Source of the DNA: Isoetes taiwanensis
Taxonomy: Eukaryota > Streptophyta > Lycopodiopsida > Isoetales > Isoetaceae
Length of the DNA stretch: 64,000 nt
Assembly: GCA_021234155.1 (NCBI GenBank)
Contig: JAJEKV010000003.1
Coordinates: forward strand, 21,915,569 to 21,979,568
Direction of reading: 5' to 3'
Shown here: in pieces, positions 1 to 11,856 of the stretch
Layout: every line of letters begins with the position of its first letter
Position numbering within the stretch: the stretch's first letter is position 1
The notes under the pieces: generated by a model
What the model was told of the DNA's origin: nothing
Databases searched by the model: none
The model's input: the letters and a program-made list of their open reading frames with translations, nothing else
Translations under genes and position numbers: made by a program

Positions 1-897
1 GGCCATAGAGATACGAAAAAGACCTTCTTGGGTATCAATGACAAAGCCCAGAAATAAGCTATGAGCAATGCGAAGGCGGCATTTCTTCCAAGCAATCAAG
101 AATCCTGCATGTTGAAGATGAGAAATAATGCGCAATTGAAGAATCTCAGGGGAAGCTTGGCTCATGAACAAAAGGTCATCAACATAAGGAAGACATCGAA
201 TGCCTTGAGCACGCCAAAATCTAACTAGTTGCCTGATAACTTTGGTGAAGACAAAAGGAGCAGTGGCCAAACCAAATGGGAGCATATTGAAATTATAGAA
301 GCAACCTTCGAACTCGAAGCCCAGAAAGGTACGATGTGGAGGCCAAATTGGAATGTGATGATATCCAGATTTCAAGTCCAGGGCGAAGAGAAAGTCATTC
401 GGTTGGCAGATGTGGGATAAAAGACCAAGATTCTCATAACGAAAAGCAGGAATAACAAGTAAAGAGTTCAAGAAACGTAGATCAAGGATAAGGTGGAACT
501 TCTTTTCAGCTTTAGGAACCACACCAAGAGGAGAGTAGAAAAAAGGGGGTGAGGGAACGCAAGAAGCTGCACCAGAGCGTAGAAGGTCCAAAATTGCAGA
601 GCGAGCAAAGTCAGTATGCGAATGTAGGGAAGGATGATTAGGGCGACAAAAAGGGAAAGAAGGTTGGAGATCAATCCAAGGCAAGCGATAACCAAATTGG
701 ATCCAATTTATAACTTGTTGTGATGATGAAATAGATTGCCAAAATGGTAAAGCATCATGTAAGCGGTTAAAAACAAGAGTAGACGACGCCACCTCGTCGG
801 AAGTCAGAGGATCAATACCCAAGTGAGGGATAAAAGAAGAATAAGGAGAACAATCTGAAAAGAAGTTTAATAATAAAGTCAAAAGATGAAAATATAA
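1..897 (-). CDS. DIRS-like reverse transcriptase, 3'-truncated by window edge
   Basis: Reading down from 897 there are 299 codons without a stop; a TAG at 900-898 closes the frame upstream. Motifs in order: SPLGVVPK, LILDLRFLN, ALDLKSGYHHI, LPFGLATAPFVFTK, then the catalytic YVDD at 186-175 followed by LLF. The HH after SGY and the VFTK block fit DIRS/Ngaro RTs better than Ty3 or Ty1 RTs. A pyrimidine-rich stretch ending in CAG at about 854 could be a splice acceptor, or the ORF could start internally or by frameshifting from gag. The open frame and intact catalytic aspartates suggest a young or functional copy. RNase H would follow immediately to the left. Confidence 0.75.
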
Positions 898-986
898 CTA
901 TAAAAGCCGATTTTTATATAAAAATAATCAAGAAGATACAAAACACTTATGTATGCCTCGAAGGCTCAAAAAGATAACACACCCTT

Positions 987-1096
987 TCCTTTTTTTTTTT
1001 TTTTTTTTTTTTTTAGAAGAGACTAAGCGTGAGAACGCGACATAATTTTAAACAAAAAATCTAGAAGAGATTCAAGCGTGAGGACGCGGCATAAAA
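987..1096. repeat. Poly(T) tract and short tandem duplication between gag and RT
   Basis: A run of more than 20 T lies at about 990-1014 (poly(A) in the sense of the element). It is followed by two imperfect copies of a segment of about 47 bp, starting AGAAGAGA at about 1014 and 1061. The gag stop codon falls in the second copy. The tract may be a slippage product or the tail of a small insertion. Confidence 0.6.
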
Positions 1097-2085
1097 TTGG
1101 GGGGAGGCAATGGAGGTAACTGTGTGGGTGGAAGAGGTGGCAAAGGAGGAGGCATAAGAGGGACAGTACAGGAGCTCCAGCTGCCATACGAGCAAAACAA
1201 GATTCAATTCGATGATTAGGGCGCCCACAAAAAGTACAACCAAGACGATTAGTAGCACGATTTGGTGGTGCAGTCTTCAAAGGGGCAAAAGGTAAGGCAG
1301 AAGCTATTTGAAGATGACTGGGAAAGACGAGGAGCTAAAGCAGGCTTGCGTTGACGAGCCATTTTGAGACGGCGGGCTTCGTCAACTGAAAGAGAAGGAA
1401 AAGAATGGTCATCGAAATCGAAGGCAATCTCATAGCCTTTGCAATCCGCCACAATCAAAAACTTCATACGTTGACGAGTTGATGTTTTACCTTCCTCAAC
1501 AATCCGTAATACGGCTTCAGGCACAGGAGGATGAAGAGCTGACAAACGAGTATGAAGTTCTCGAAAGCGGTCCTCCGTTGAGCAAAGAAAGTCATACTGA
1601 TGTTTGGTAGAGTCTCGTTTGAAAGATGGTGCAGAACGAGACGTCCGCTCACGAACTTCCACTCTAAGAGCTTCAATCTGCTCGTTAACATTTGAATTAC
1701 CAGATAGAGAAGTTTGTAAAGCTTGGATTTGGGCAGATTGAAGCTGAAGGGCTTGAAGGAGTTGGTTAGTGACATCCGAAGAGGAACCACTAGGAATAGT
1801 AGTATTAAGGCCAAACGAAGGAAGAACCGAAGACATGGTAGGCAGAGGACCTTGTGAAGAAGAAGGAACAGCTTGTGTAGTTGAAGGAAAAGATGGAAAG
1901 AATGCGGAGCCAGGAGGAGGTGGAAAAGATGGATTAGGTCGCGCAGAATTGTTCTCAGGAGGAAAAGAGTCAGAGGTACGAGGCCTCCTTGCCAGTGGTG
2001 GGGGAGGTTCATGCGCAACTTGTTTCCCTTTCCGCTTGCAAATCGCACCGCGAGTACTAACATATGGGGGGTTTCGTGGAGCCAT
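1072..2085 (-). pseudogene. Gag-like protein of the DIRS-like element, frameshifted
   Basis: I take the start at ATG 2085, giving MAPRNPPYVSTRG; an in-frame ATG at 2139 adds a hydrophobic stretch. The protein has a proline/serine-rich N-terminal half, a heptad-like Leu/Gln segment (LLQALQLQSAQIQALQTSL), then a block with KHQYDFL and MKFLIVAD that resembles DIRS Gag. A CX2CX4HX4C zinc knuckle (1238-1197) is in another frame, and a proline-rich tail ending FMPRPHA is in a third. At least two frameshifts therefore break the gene, near 1,250-1,300 and 1,150-1,190. Sequencing error or programmed shifting cannot be excluded. The role would be particle formation and RNA binding. Confidence 0.6.
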
Positions 2086-2192
2086 GCTGTAAGAATACAA
2101 AAGTGAAGAACAAATAAGGGCAAGAAAACATAAGGGCACAAAAAAGAATGAAATAACTTAGAAAAAAGGTCAAGGGTGTGGCGAGACAAATG

Positions 2193-2756
2193 CTAATTAG
2201 GATAAAGAGGAGAAACAACATCATTAGGACGGGCAACAGTATCAGAGCAAGTTGTATCAACAAAGACCCGCCAAGGAAATATGGGGTTTAGATCACGGAA
2301 ACGGCGTAGCAACCAGGAATTGCCAGGTCGCCAGCCGGCCGCATACTGGGCGCGACAGAAAAAATCTTCCAAGGCGATTACAAATGTATGAGAATGGACC
2401 GCAGTTTGATCGCGGGCCCACCAGTTGAGCGAGTCAAATAGATCGCCAATGCGGAACGAAACTTTTCTAGGGACATGTAAGGAGTAAAACTGTTGGGCAT
2501 GTTCGTAAGACCGGGGAAAATCATCTAAGAAAGGGAGACCTTGTGAAGCGTGGGAGACATAAGAATGGATCCATGAAGAAAGGGAAGACCAACTGATTCC
2601 ACCTTGGAAAATTGCAAGAAGACTAAAAATCCAAAAGATATGGTTAAGATCAACAACGACAATTTGCCTAGGATCAAGGTCATGAATAGGAAAGCGGATG
2701 ACTTCAGGGATGCTAGATGAAGGAAGCTCATAGTGAACAAGCAGAGGGATACCCAT
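2193..2756 (-). CDS. Unknown ORF upstream of gag in the DIRS-like element
   Basis: Open frame of about 187 codons from ATG 2756 (an earlier in-frame ATG at 2861 would give 222). It ends about 108 bp before the gag ATG at 2085. The product is rich in aromatic residues and arginine (for example DSLNWWARDQ, LLRRFRDLNP) with no zinc motif and no clear membrane segment. I do not recognise it. Its orientation and spacing make it part of the element or the first coding part of a longer gag. Chance persistence of an open frame is the alternative. Confidence 0.4.
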   Translation of the reverse strand: MGIPLLVHYELPSSSIPEVIRFPIHDLDPRQIVVVDLNHIFWIFSLLAIFQGGISWSSLSSWIHSYVSHASQGLPFLDDFPRSYEHAQQFYSLHVPRKVSFRIGDLFDSLNWWARDQTAVHSHTFVIALEDFFCRAQYAAGWRPGNSWLLRRFRDLNPIFPWRVFVDTTCSDTVARPNDVVSPLYPN

Positions 2757-2861
2757 GACAACGGGGAATGGAAAAAACAATAAACCTTTGAAGAAATAAA
2801 ACTTACGAAGACAGAGTAGAGCTTGAGTTAGAATTTTGAAGCTAAGAGCAAATTCCAACAA

Positions 2862-4970
2862 TAAGGGATAGAAGACACGCTTCTAAGAAGATTGTATAAA
2901 ATAAGGCCCCAAAAAAGGAAAACCCCTAAAGATAAGGAGATATCCCAAAAAATCATATAGTGACAACTAAAAGAAGGAAAGTAAGGATTCTATTCTTAAG
3001 GAAAAAATAGAAAATAGAAGATTAAAAGGCAACGAGAAATAAAAAAGGGGCAAATGGTCCAAATCCATCGAAAAAACAGTCAGCTTATCCAAAAAGTTTT
3101 CCTAAAGATCCTATTTTTTGCAGACGGCGCGCCCGAGGAGGAAGCCGGATGCGCAAATAGAAGATCTTCGCCAGGTTTCGAGCTTTCCAGGTATCTAACC
3201 CTGTTTCTAAAGATTTTTTCGAGAGAAAAAGGGGCAAATCGTAACCTAAGAAGGAAACAGGCCCTAAATTAGAGATTTCTGAAGATTGGAATGTCTAAAC
3301 TACCGGATTATAGGTTGGATATGAGCTATGAAAGCCGGATTCGAAGCAAACAGGTGCGGAAATGGGCCAATGGGGCCGAAATCCAAGCTTGAAGTGATCA
3401 ACATTCCGGAATCAGGGCCAGATAAATAGCTAAAACTAGATAAGAAGATTACAGGGCCAGAAATGAAGCCGGTTTTGCAACCAAGGCTAAGAAAAATGTC
3501 TGTGATAACAAGTCAGAAATAGAACGAATTACAGTAATTTTTGATTTTGTAGCAGCTCTTGACAAATATCTAAGAAGCTATAAGGCCGGCTAGGCTTATC
3601 AGATTTGAGAGACAAAGCTTAGTAAAGAGCAGTTCTGAAGAGATATGACCCAGCCGAATAGCAGAGAAACGAAATAAGAGAATTCAGAATAAATGGGAAA
3701 AAGTTCAATCCAAAAAGGCTCAAAGAATGTTTAATCTAAAAAGACTCAAGGACGACAAGGCTGATTCTGGTAACAGCAGACCATTATCTGCAACAGATGG
3801 GAGCTTGAAAACTTAACAAATGGCAAGAATTGGATACATAAAAATCCGAGCTATTGCAGGAAGGAAAAGCGTTATCTCTGCAAAATCTTGCAGATAAGTA
3901 ATATCAAAATTTCGTCTTTGTATTTTAACAACATGCACCTCGTGCTTTATGAATGCAATGGTTTTTAGCTTAAAAGATATCTTTCTAGCTTATATACACA
4001 TGAGACGTTTCCTCCCAAGCGAGATAAACTGAACATATAAAAGTATCATCCTAAGCCTTTATGCACATTCAACCAATACCTAGAAGAATAAAGCAAATAA
4101 AAGAAAAACAACTCTAGCAATGAAACTCGAAACAAAGTAAAAACAATCTAAGAAACAAAGCTAGAAAGTAAATCATCCATCTATACTAACGCTAGAAAGA
4201 AACTTTAATAACAACTAGGACAACCAGAAACACACCAAAGCTTGAAACAAAAAAGCTAGAAACAAAAAAGAAAAAGGAAGAAGGCCGATGAGAAAGAACT
4301 GAAAAGGTAATGACAATATATGGAGACAAAGGAAAAGATCTACTAAAAATAGTCCAAAGGTATGTCGTCTTCCCAAGAATGATGGTTCTATGGTGGCATA
4401 GAACCATTGCATTCTTTGAGACTAAAAATTATTTGAATATTAAGACTAAATCGTAGGCCAAATATCAAGTGAGATTCATAAATAAAACTTAAATCTGATA
4501 ATAAAACTATAATTCAAAAACCTTACTGTTCTGGTGGTCCTGAGTCAAAAGAGCCTTTTTTTAATCCAACCATGGCTGCAATATTTGCCTGCAATCCACG
4601 AGCTGAGGTCCTATGTCTTAGTGAAGCTTCTGTGCAAGATGAATGCAAATGAAAACAGGCTGATCGATTGATAAGAAATGCAAATGAAATGCAAATGCAA
4701 ATGAAATGAAATGCAAACCTTTGAGTGATAAGAGTCGGTAGCAGAGCAGCTCAGCAGGTAGAAGAGTCGGCAGCAGAGCAGGTAGAAGAGCAGATAGGAG
4801 AGTCGGCAACAGATCCTCTCTTTCGATCGATCCTCTCCTTCGATCGATCCTCTCCTTCCTGGCCTGGCAAATGTTTTCTTTGACGGGCAGACTGGCAGAG
4901 GCGGGAAGAACAGCAGCAGCAACGTAGAAAAAAAGGAATTTTGTTCTTGACTTTCTTGAATTATTGGAAA
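2862..4970. other. Intergenic, no supported gene
   Basis: A-rich DNA with scattered short open frames and no recognisable protein, RNA gene or strong repeat. It may contain the 5' terminal region of the DIRS-like element, but I see no clear terminal repeat. Around 4,625-4,720 there is a low-complexity run of ATGCAAATG-like units. Confidence 0.5.
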
Positions 4971-4974
4971 AAAT

Positions 4975-5165
4975 GGGGGTTAACAATTTCTTTACCGGGA
5001 ACTTGGTTCCCAGATAATGGGAACTAGTTCCGGAACTTAGTTCCCGGTAGCAGGCCATATGGGAACATCCCCAAGAGCTCCCGGAACGTCCGACCCCCGG
5101 GAACTAGTTCCGGAACGGGAACGAAGTTCAGAACTTAGTTCCCGGTAACTATGCCCTAGGGACCA
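4975..5165. repeat. GGAACTAGTTCC-type palindromic repeat field
   Basis: The palindromic core GGAACTAGTTCCGGAAC occurs twice (about 5,019 and 5,098), each followed by a variant of CTTAGTTCCCGGTA. The two halves form an imperfect direct duplication of about 80 bp. No open frame of interest is present. Confidence 0.6.
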
Positions 5166-5209
5166 AGTTTCGTGGCCAGAAAATCACCCATGTTCTCGAA
5201 GAAGAGCAA

Positions 5210-5565
5210 AGTACACTAGATGTCGCGTGTCGCACGCGGCGATGTCGCATGCGACGCGAAGTCAACGGTCAATACCCACGTCACGCACTGTTGGCACCAT
5301 GTGGCCTCAAAGTACTGACACATGGCATATACAGTATTGCGACATCACGTCGCATGCGACGTGGCGTCGTTGACAGCCCAGCTGGCGTGACACACGCGGC
5401 CTTGTCATAGTGACGTGGTGGCAGACGTTGCATGTGTCACGTCAGCTGTCATAGTAGACGTTGCATGCGACGTCTTTGCGACGTGACATCACTAGTGGTG
5501 ACGTTGACGTGACCTGGTCACGTCAAATGTGACGTCGCATGACCCAGACGTCGCTACCCCACGCC
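5210..5565. repeat. ACGT/GCATGC-rich low-complexity field
   Basis: About 350 bp dominated by GACGT, TGACG and CGCATGCGACG motifs on both strands, in otherwise AT-rich DNA. Many ACGT cores are the binding type used by plant bZIP factors (TGACG/as-1 and G-box-like). The pattern looks like a degenerate simple repeat rather than coding sequence. A regulatory role is speculation. Confidence 0.55.
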
Positions 5566-5569
5566 GCTA

Positions 5570-8140
5570 AATGCCCATTTTCTTGTTGTGACATACCTTG
5601 GGTAATAAGATCTATTGAAACTGAGTGTTACCATATATGCTATTCAGCTTATAAAAATGTTTTCCATCTATAACAGAAGCTACTGCTCAAATTCGTCACC
5701 AGTTGTATTAAAAGTCTGATAATGGGTCTCTTTTCTTCAATACTAATGATTTGGACTGTCAGCTCTACACTTATCCCCAGAAGCACCAATGACGGTTCTA
5801 TTCCAGATCTTTGAAGATATATGAAGAGGCAAAAGTTGAAGGAACTTGGATCTTCCATTTTCTCATGCATATGTATCATAAGTGGGTTTTTGTGCCGCAA
5901 TAATGGACTTAGTGCACACATTCTTGAGGTTTGTATATTTCTTGCGAAACTTTAAAATGATAAAAAAAAAAATTGGTATTTGTAACACAGTATTGGAGTG
6001 CTCCTTTTGATTCTTGAGTTCTTTTGATGGGCCTATATTGAGTTGCATTTGATGCTTATGGTACTTTCTCATATGTTGAGGTTGGTATAGCAAAAATGGC
6101 TTAATACATGTGTTTGGAGCCAACAAAAAATGCTCATTTCTCTCTGCCATTGAGTTAGATCTGTTTGCATGATATCTAGGTTGTTTAGCAATATCTAAGT
6201 TGTTTAATCAGACCCAAAAGCTCGGCCACAAATCACAGTCCACGAGACATCATAATTTCATTCATGCTACAGGTTATGGTTAGCGCAAAAATTTTTATTA
6301 TCATAGTCATAAGCGTAATACATTCTAAGAATCTTAATGTTTTGCAGACATTCTGCATTTTCTTGATAGCGAGTACGCATTTTGCAGAGCATAAGAAGGG
6401 CGCCCGATTTTCACAAGTCTACATCCAATGTCTGTGAGGAGATTCCTCTTTTAGATCTTTCTATCTGACTCAACAAGCTATTTTTTCAATTTGTAGAGAA
6501 TTTGCAGAACATAAGCAGACCATTCAAGACCACACATTCTTGAAATGCCCAGTATCTTTTGAAGTGTATGTCAAATTTATCAAATAGTAGACTGTCTTTA
6601 CAAGCTACATTCTTGAATCTCAGCATCTTCCACTTTGGAAGCGTCATTTATCCCTTTTGGTAAAATACTTGATATTCTCATTCATGTCAAATCTAAAATG
6701 TTGATCTGGTACATTAAGTGTTGGTCTTGCAGATATTATTTTGGACGGAGACCACATGATAAATTAGATGTGGACCAGATATATCTAGACAAGATGAGAA
6801 TATGTTTAGCTTCCAACTAGCAACAGTATAATGTCAATCCATTATACATTCTTCTACGTTGGATGGGCATATTTGCCCTTTATTCCAAGATCTGGACCGT
6901 ACATAGCGATCCTCGTTTGTGGGGTATGCATGTACAAGTTTTTGTATACTGTATATTAAAGTTTGCAAAATACTATTAAGGTTTGAAAGAATGTACTTAA
7001 TGGTGTTAATTTTGTACATGTATTGTAAATATATTTTTGGGGCTCTCGCTGCCCTACGTAACCCCCCGTGTGAATATGCACCCAAACCAAAGGGGGGTTA
7101 AGGGGGATTTTAATAAAAATGTATCAAATGCAATGGTTTGTGTTAATAATGTTAATGGTAGTTGTGTGTTGATTATTATATTAAAAAAAAATTTGGGCCC
7201 TTCGGGCCCTAACTAAAACAAACATAGGTAAACTTTTTGGGTCTAAACATTAATTACTAAAAAGCACAATAACACCATAAGGCAAACAAATTATTTCCAT
7301 TGCATACCAAGAGCCGCCCAAATATACACAAACACACTGTTATAAAATGGGCAAGAACAACAATAACATCATAAGGTTTACTGAAGGGGGCCATGGCGCC
7401 CAATATAAAGCCAGTACCACTAGTTTAAGAGAATCAACTGTCAAAATAGTTTAAAATGCCCCCTTCTATTGCAAACTGCCCGAAATCACCACGGAATAGT
7501 ACAGTTGGAAATACCTCTTAACCGATTTTACAATGTTAGAAATTTCATGATGAGCATACCTCAATTCATCTTGATTCTTTAACCTCAATTTTGGCATCTA
7601 CGCCCATAACAATTTATCCATGTATATTACCTTTTAAACGGTCTGATACGCAGCCAATACGCCAACCTGCCAATGTGGCCTCAAATTCTTGTTGCCAGAT
7701 GTCAAGTAAAATGAGTAGAGTGTTGAAAGTAAAAAAAAGGTTCTTGAGCTTGTACAAGTTTAGAAATGTGTGCACTTCATCATGACTAAAATGACCCTTG
7801 TGTGCTGAGTGTAATTATAGGAGAAATATGAACAGAGAGTGTTTCCATGCAAGAACAGTAACTTGCATGTCTTATGATCATCCTTAATATTCCAATTAAA
7901 TAGGAAAATAAAGGTCTTGGACAACGTTTGATTGTAAGCACTGCAATGCCATCAACAACAAAGAAATCATCACATTCCAGCTACAACAAGATATAGAGAT
8001 ATGCTAAAACCTTTACAAGGCAAGTTTAAAAAGGATCAACATACCAAGGCACATTTTTTCGCCCTTGCAAACTGCCTGCATGCTGCTTTCCATGTTAAAT
8101 TCCTGTGCATGTTAGATTCATGCTTCAATGCTTTTGCAAC
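5570..8140. other. Intergenic, no supported gene
   Basis: AT-rich sequence with only short unsupported open frames. A compact perfect palindrome, TTGGGCCCTTCGGGCCCTAA, sits at about 7,194. No RNA gene or transposon terminus recognised. Confidence 0.5.
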
Positions 8141-8145
8141 AATAC

Positions 8146-8927
8146 TCTTTGATGGAGTAAGCAACTAAATCAGCGATTATCGCAATATCAAATCTTTCAG
8201 CCATAGCCTTCATCACTGTAGCACACAATTTCTGGCTACGAAATCCAGAGCAAGCAAACACAGCAATATATGGCATCCTGCCACAGATTTAACGAACAAG
8301 CAGACAACAATGTCAGAATTGCAATCAACTGTGTAAGATTTCAGACATGCATTATTCCCAGATTTAACCTGTGCAGGGACTTTAGATTCAAGCACAGGTT
8401 GGGCCTTAACTTCTTCCAGCACTTTACTAGCAGAAGATGTCCAGGAAGCAGATTTAGTAAGCCTGGTTGGCTGAGCCCTTGGTTTAGCAGGGGATCTAAC
8501 AACCATATCTACCCTTTTCATCTCCTTGGGCATGGGATTTTCTGTTATCCCATTTGTTACTGAAACTGTCCTCAAATTTGCTCCTGCATTCATGCTTCTG
8601 CTAACATGCCTCATTCCATTACCTATTAGGGTTCTCATTTTCTGATACATCGTCTGATTTGGAAATGGAGCCTGATTTTTTCACTGGAAACATATTTTTC
8701 ACCTTCATTAGCTGCATTGAAGCAGCTTGCTTGGGTATCTTTGGAGGCTTCTTACAAAAATCTGTGCTGCTGCAAATATTATAAAATGACATTAGATGAA
8801 TTCTCTGTTAAGACAAGGCACCATCGGACTCTCATATAAGAGATCTTAGAAATTACCCAACAGTTGGATGATTAGATGGATTCGATATGGATGAAATCTC
8901 GTTTGTAGAACTAGTCCACGTTTTATC
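8146..8927 (-). CDS. Exons of an unknown Lys/Ser-rich plant protein
   Basis: Three exons join without breaking frame: 8927-8857, 8769-8623 and 8597-8369, each bordered by AG and GT. The second encodes CKKPPKIPKQ and VKNMFPVKKSGS and the third SPAKPRAQPTRLTKSASW, which is basic and serine-rich, suggesting a disordered segment. A further candidate exon, 8277-8146, encodes MPYIAVFACSGFRSQK and FDIAIIADLVAYSIKE, but its phase does not match the third exon with the donor I chose. The first exon is not located; a frame at 9085-8960 starts with a hydrophobic stretch but joins out of phase. I do not recognise the family. Confidence 0.45.
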
Positions 8928-8929
8928 CT

Positions 8930-11768
8930 GCAACAAGCCAAGAAAGAACTGCTTTGCCTACTATATGACGCAAGCCATTCTCGCCTGTTTCCATCTAAAG
9001 CAACAGCAGCATGTACGCAAAATCCTTGACCCACAGATAAAAGAAAAATCCCTAACATAGAAAATATCCATACTTCGACCTTCACTGCTGATTCAAAAAC
9101 AGGGCAATTTTAACCGTGTCTTCATGCTTCAACCAAGAAAAACTGCAATCTAATCTTGATCTCCGTCCCAACAATTTTAGATCTTCTGCCAATGAAATGG
9201 AAAGATCTAAAACCCTTTAGATTCTTGAAGGACAATTGGGCCATGCCACCATTTTTTACGAAGAAGCTTCTCCCTTGCAACGACGATCTCTTTAAATGGT
9301 AATCTTATCTTGCTAATCCCTTCGTGCCCTAAAATGCTATCCACGAGGCTTGCATGTTCAATGTTAACCCCTAAAATAAAAAGAGGGCTTTTGTTGTGAG
9401 CCCTTGGATGTTGGACCATTGAAAAAAAAAAGCTAAATCAACGACTAAGAAATGGTGCACTCTAGATGTACGTATTAGTACATCCATTCGAATACGCCAT
9501 GAAATCTTAGGAAAACCTTTGTGAAAAGCGTACAAAAACACAAAGAAAACCCCCTGTTATTATGCTACATATTGATTGATAGGGTTGACGAAATGATACA
9601 ACATGAACATTGTTAGCTCTCACATATCATATTATAGTGTCGTCTTTTCTTAAACAATGTTAGATATATCGTCATTTTCAATTGAGGTTATTGGCAATGT
9701 TGTAAATTTGATCTATTCGTTTTGAGCAGCAACCTATTCATTATTAACCAATTAAAGCCCGTAAAAATATATATCATTATGAACAACTTAAGCCCATGAA
9801 CGAGGGTATTAACAATTAAAATCCATCAATAGCAATTTCCATGACTTAGGCAGCGACACTAGCAAGCACTTGTTCAAGTAGTGAGACGCATGGAATGATA
9901 AATGAGTTGTGTTTGCTATGGTTTTGAATCAAATGCAATGGATACATTTTGCATGCCCCCCCTCCCAATTGCGTAGTTATTTTGCATTTTTGCATAGTTA
10001 TTTGATTAAACATACTAGCTGTTTAGCATTCAACATTAATGCCACATTGAATGTAGTCAAATGTCATATATCTCACAGATCCTTTATGTCATACTTATCA
10101 GATGCTTTACATTGTACATGAGCATTCAATTTGCAAATGGTAGTTCTTAGAGTGCCATACGAGTCAAGCAACCCTGCATAAGATGCAACAACCCTAACGA
10201 TAACTACCCTAAAATATATGGTGGATATAACCAACATGGTGGTGCATGTACATTGCAAGAAGACACGAGACAACCATCCTGGCACATGTACAGTGTAAGA
10301 AGACACGAACGTTCAAATTTGAAAAAAAAAAGATAATAATGACGCATTTGACCACGTAGCTACAAGTGTCCTCTTGACAAATATTTATTCTATATAATGA
10401 TATAATGCATTTCGCTACATAGTCAATAAATGAACAGAGTATCGGGATCTCCTGACCTTGGCGAGTTTACAATCCCTATAAAAATTGAAGCAGACCTGGT
10501 TAAGCTTTCAGATTGAATGAGCGGACAGGCTTGTTGTATGCAGAGAGGCACCTAAGTGTAAACAACAATTTGACGGCTTTCTACACTGCAACTTTTGCCA
10601 ACACGGCGGCCTTGATTTGCAGGAGCAGAGCAATTTTGGAGAGCCATGCTTTGGAAGAATTATCAGAACCCCTGTGTGTGATGACGACAAAGACTCCGAC
10701 AAAGGTTTTGGGGTCCTGGGAATCAACTAGACCTCGGTTCTAGGGCCTTCGAATCAGGTTTATCAGCCTTAGAAATTGTAGCACAGTGGCTCCATGTGCA
10801 ACGCTTCTTTTATATTTCTTGTTGTTTACACAACGGGAGATACTTTGGATTGCACTTTCCATTGCAATTCCTTAATTTGTTACCAATAGTCCCAACATCA
10901 TATATCAGCATTGGAGTTGCAAAACCAGGCCATGTGCATCGAAACATTGAATGTCTCTGAATTGGAGAGTTTCTCTGTGGCAAACGCATGTGATTCTTTA
11001 ATCCATCCACGAGTTTTGTGGCCAAAGGAACGGATCAGCAAATAGATATCTTGAAGCCAATTTGAGTGCAGTGATCAGTTTTATGTAAAAAAACCTCATT
11101 GCCTGCATATCTAAGTCTGTCGGTGATGGATAGTGTGAAAACATGACTTTGGGGTATGATTTAAGCCACTTCACCCCCCGGCCATGGAAGGGGACCCCCT
11201 GTGCGCAGCACCTTGTTACCATTTGATAGCTCACTTTTGCCCTTTAATAGCCCACCTTTGCTCTTTAATAGCCCACCTAAAGAACTATTAAACATTGAGC
11301 TAAATGTATGGTCTATTGATGGGCACTTGTGGTCCGATGAAGGTCAAGTGTGAGTACTTAGTGCTCCATGGGAGGGCTTTTGGTGGCCCATTGAATGGCA
11401 TTTGGGATCTATTGGTGTCAAAATTACCATACAACTTAAAATCTTTATAGCAACCTTCCAATTTGACAAAAGGACTCGTGCTCAATATCAATTGAAAGCT
11501 AAGCTTTGAAGTTTCATAATATTAATATTATATTAAAATAGGAGATTCAGAAAAAATAAATCCATCGTACTAAAGTTTTTTTGCTTAAGTGGACACTTTA
11601 TAGCCACCCTCCCCTATGGGACATATAATAGACACTAAGTCAAATTGCAGATTAATTCTCACCTTGCACATATGGAGACTGAAACTTTATAGATGACTTA
11701 CCTCTTCTTTTAAAGCTACAACATTCTGGTCGTTTCTATGCTCCAGGCTTGCCAACTTTGCTCTCAAT
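8930..11768. other. Intergenic, no supported gene
   Basis: Short unsupported open frames only. The frame at 9,207-9,419 (minus) has some protein-like character but no recognisable motif and may include the 5' end of the gene at 8.1-8.9 kb. Confidence 0.45.
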
Positions 11769-11769
11769 G

Positions 11770-11856
11770 CTTCTATTCTATTCTATTCCGTGGACGCTAA
11801 AAACCTATTCTATTCTATTCTATTCTATTCTATTCTATTCTATTCTATTCTATTCT
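11770..11856 (+). repeat. TATTC pentanucleotide array around a LINE 3'-end remnant
   Basis: A TATTC array is split by the segment CCGTGGACGCTAAAAAC (about 11,788-11,804). The same segment precedes TATTC repeats at 13,040-13,080, and a close variant does so at 21,470-21,497. This fits an extremely 5'-truncated LINE insertion whose tail later expanded. Confidence 0.6.

Larger units (their letters stand above)
1..2861 (-). mobile_element. DIRS-like (tyrosine-recombinase) retroelement, 5' half
   Basis: Three consecutive coding blocks on the minus strand: an unknown ORF, a gag-like gene with a zinc knuckle, and a reverse transcriptase that runs off the left edge. The RT has the DIRS/Ngaro style: a conserved phenylalanine-tryptophan block before the domain, a VFTK block, then YVDD. 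The gag-like protein has a conserved block before its zinc knuckle that resembles DIRS Gag. No LTR is visible at the right side. RNase H and recombinase should lie to the left, outside the window. A Ty3/gypsy origin is less likely, because the RT motifs differ from the chromovirus at 44.6-51.9 kb. DIRS membership is inferred from remembered family motifs. Confidence 0.7.

Noticed and set aside
229..420. Plus-strand 63-aa ORF
   Set aside because: Shadow of the minus-strand reverse transcriptase.
1464..2189. Minus-strand leucine-rich 241-aa ORF
   Set aside because: Shadow of the gag-like gene in another frame; its composition comes from serine/proline codons read out of frame.
4611..5058. Minus-strand ORFs of 103 and 146 aa
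   Set aside because: They run through repetitive ATGCAAATG-like and GGAAC-rich DNA, overlap each other in different frames and show no motif.
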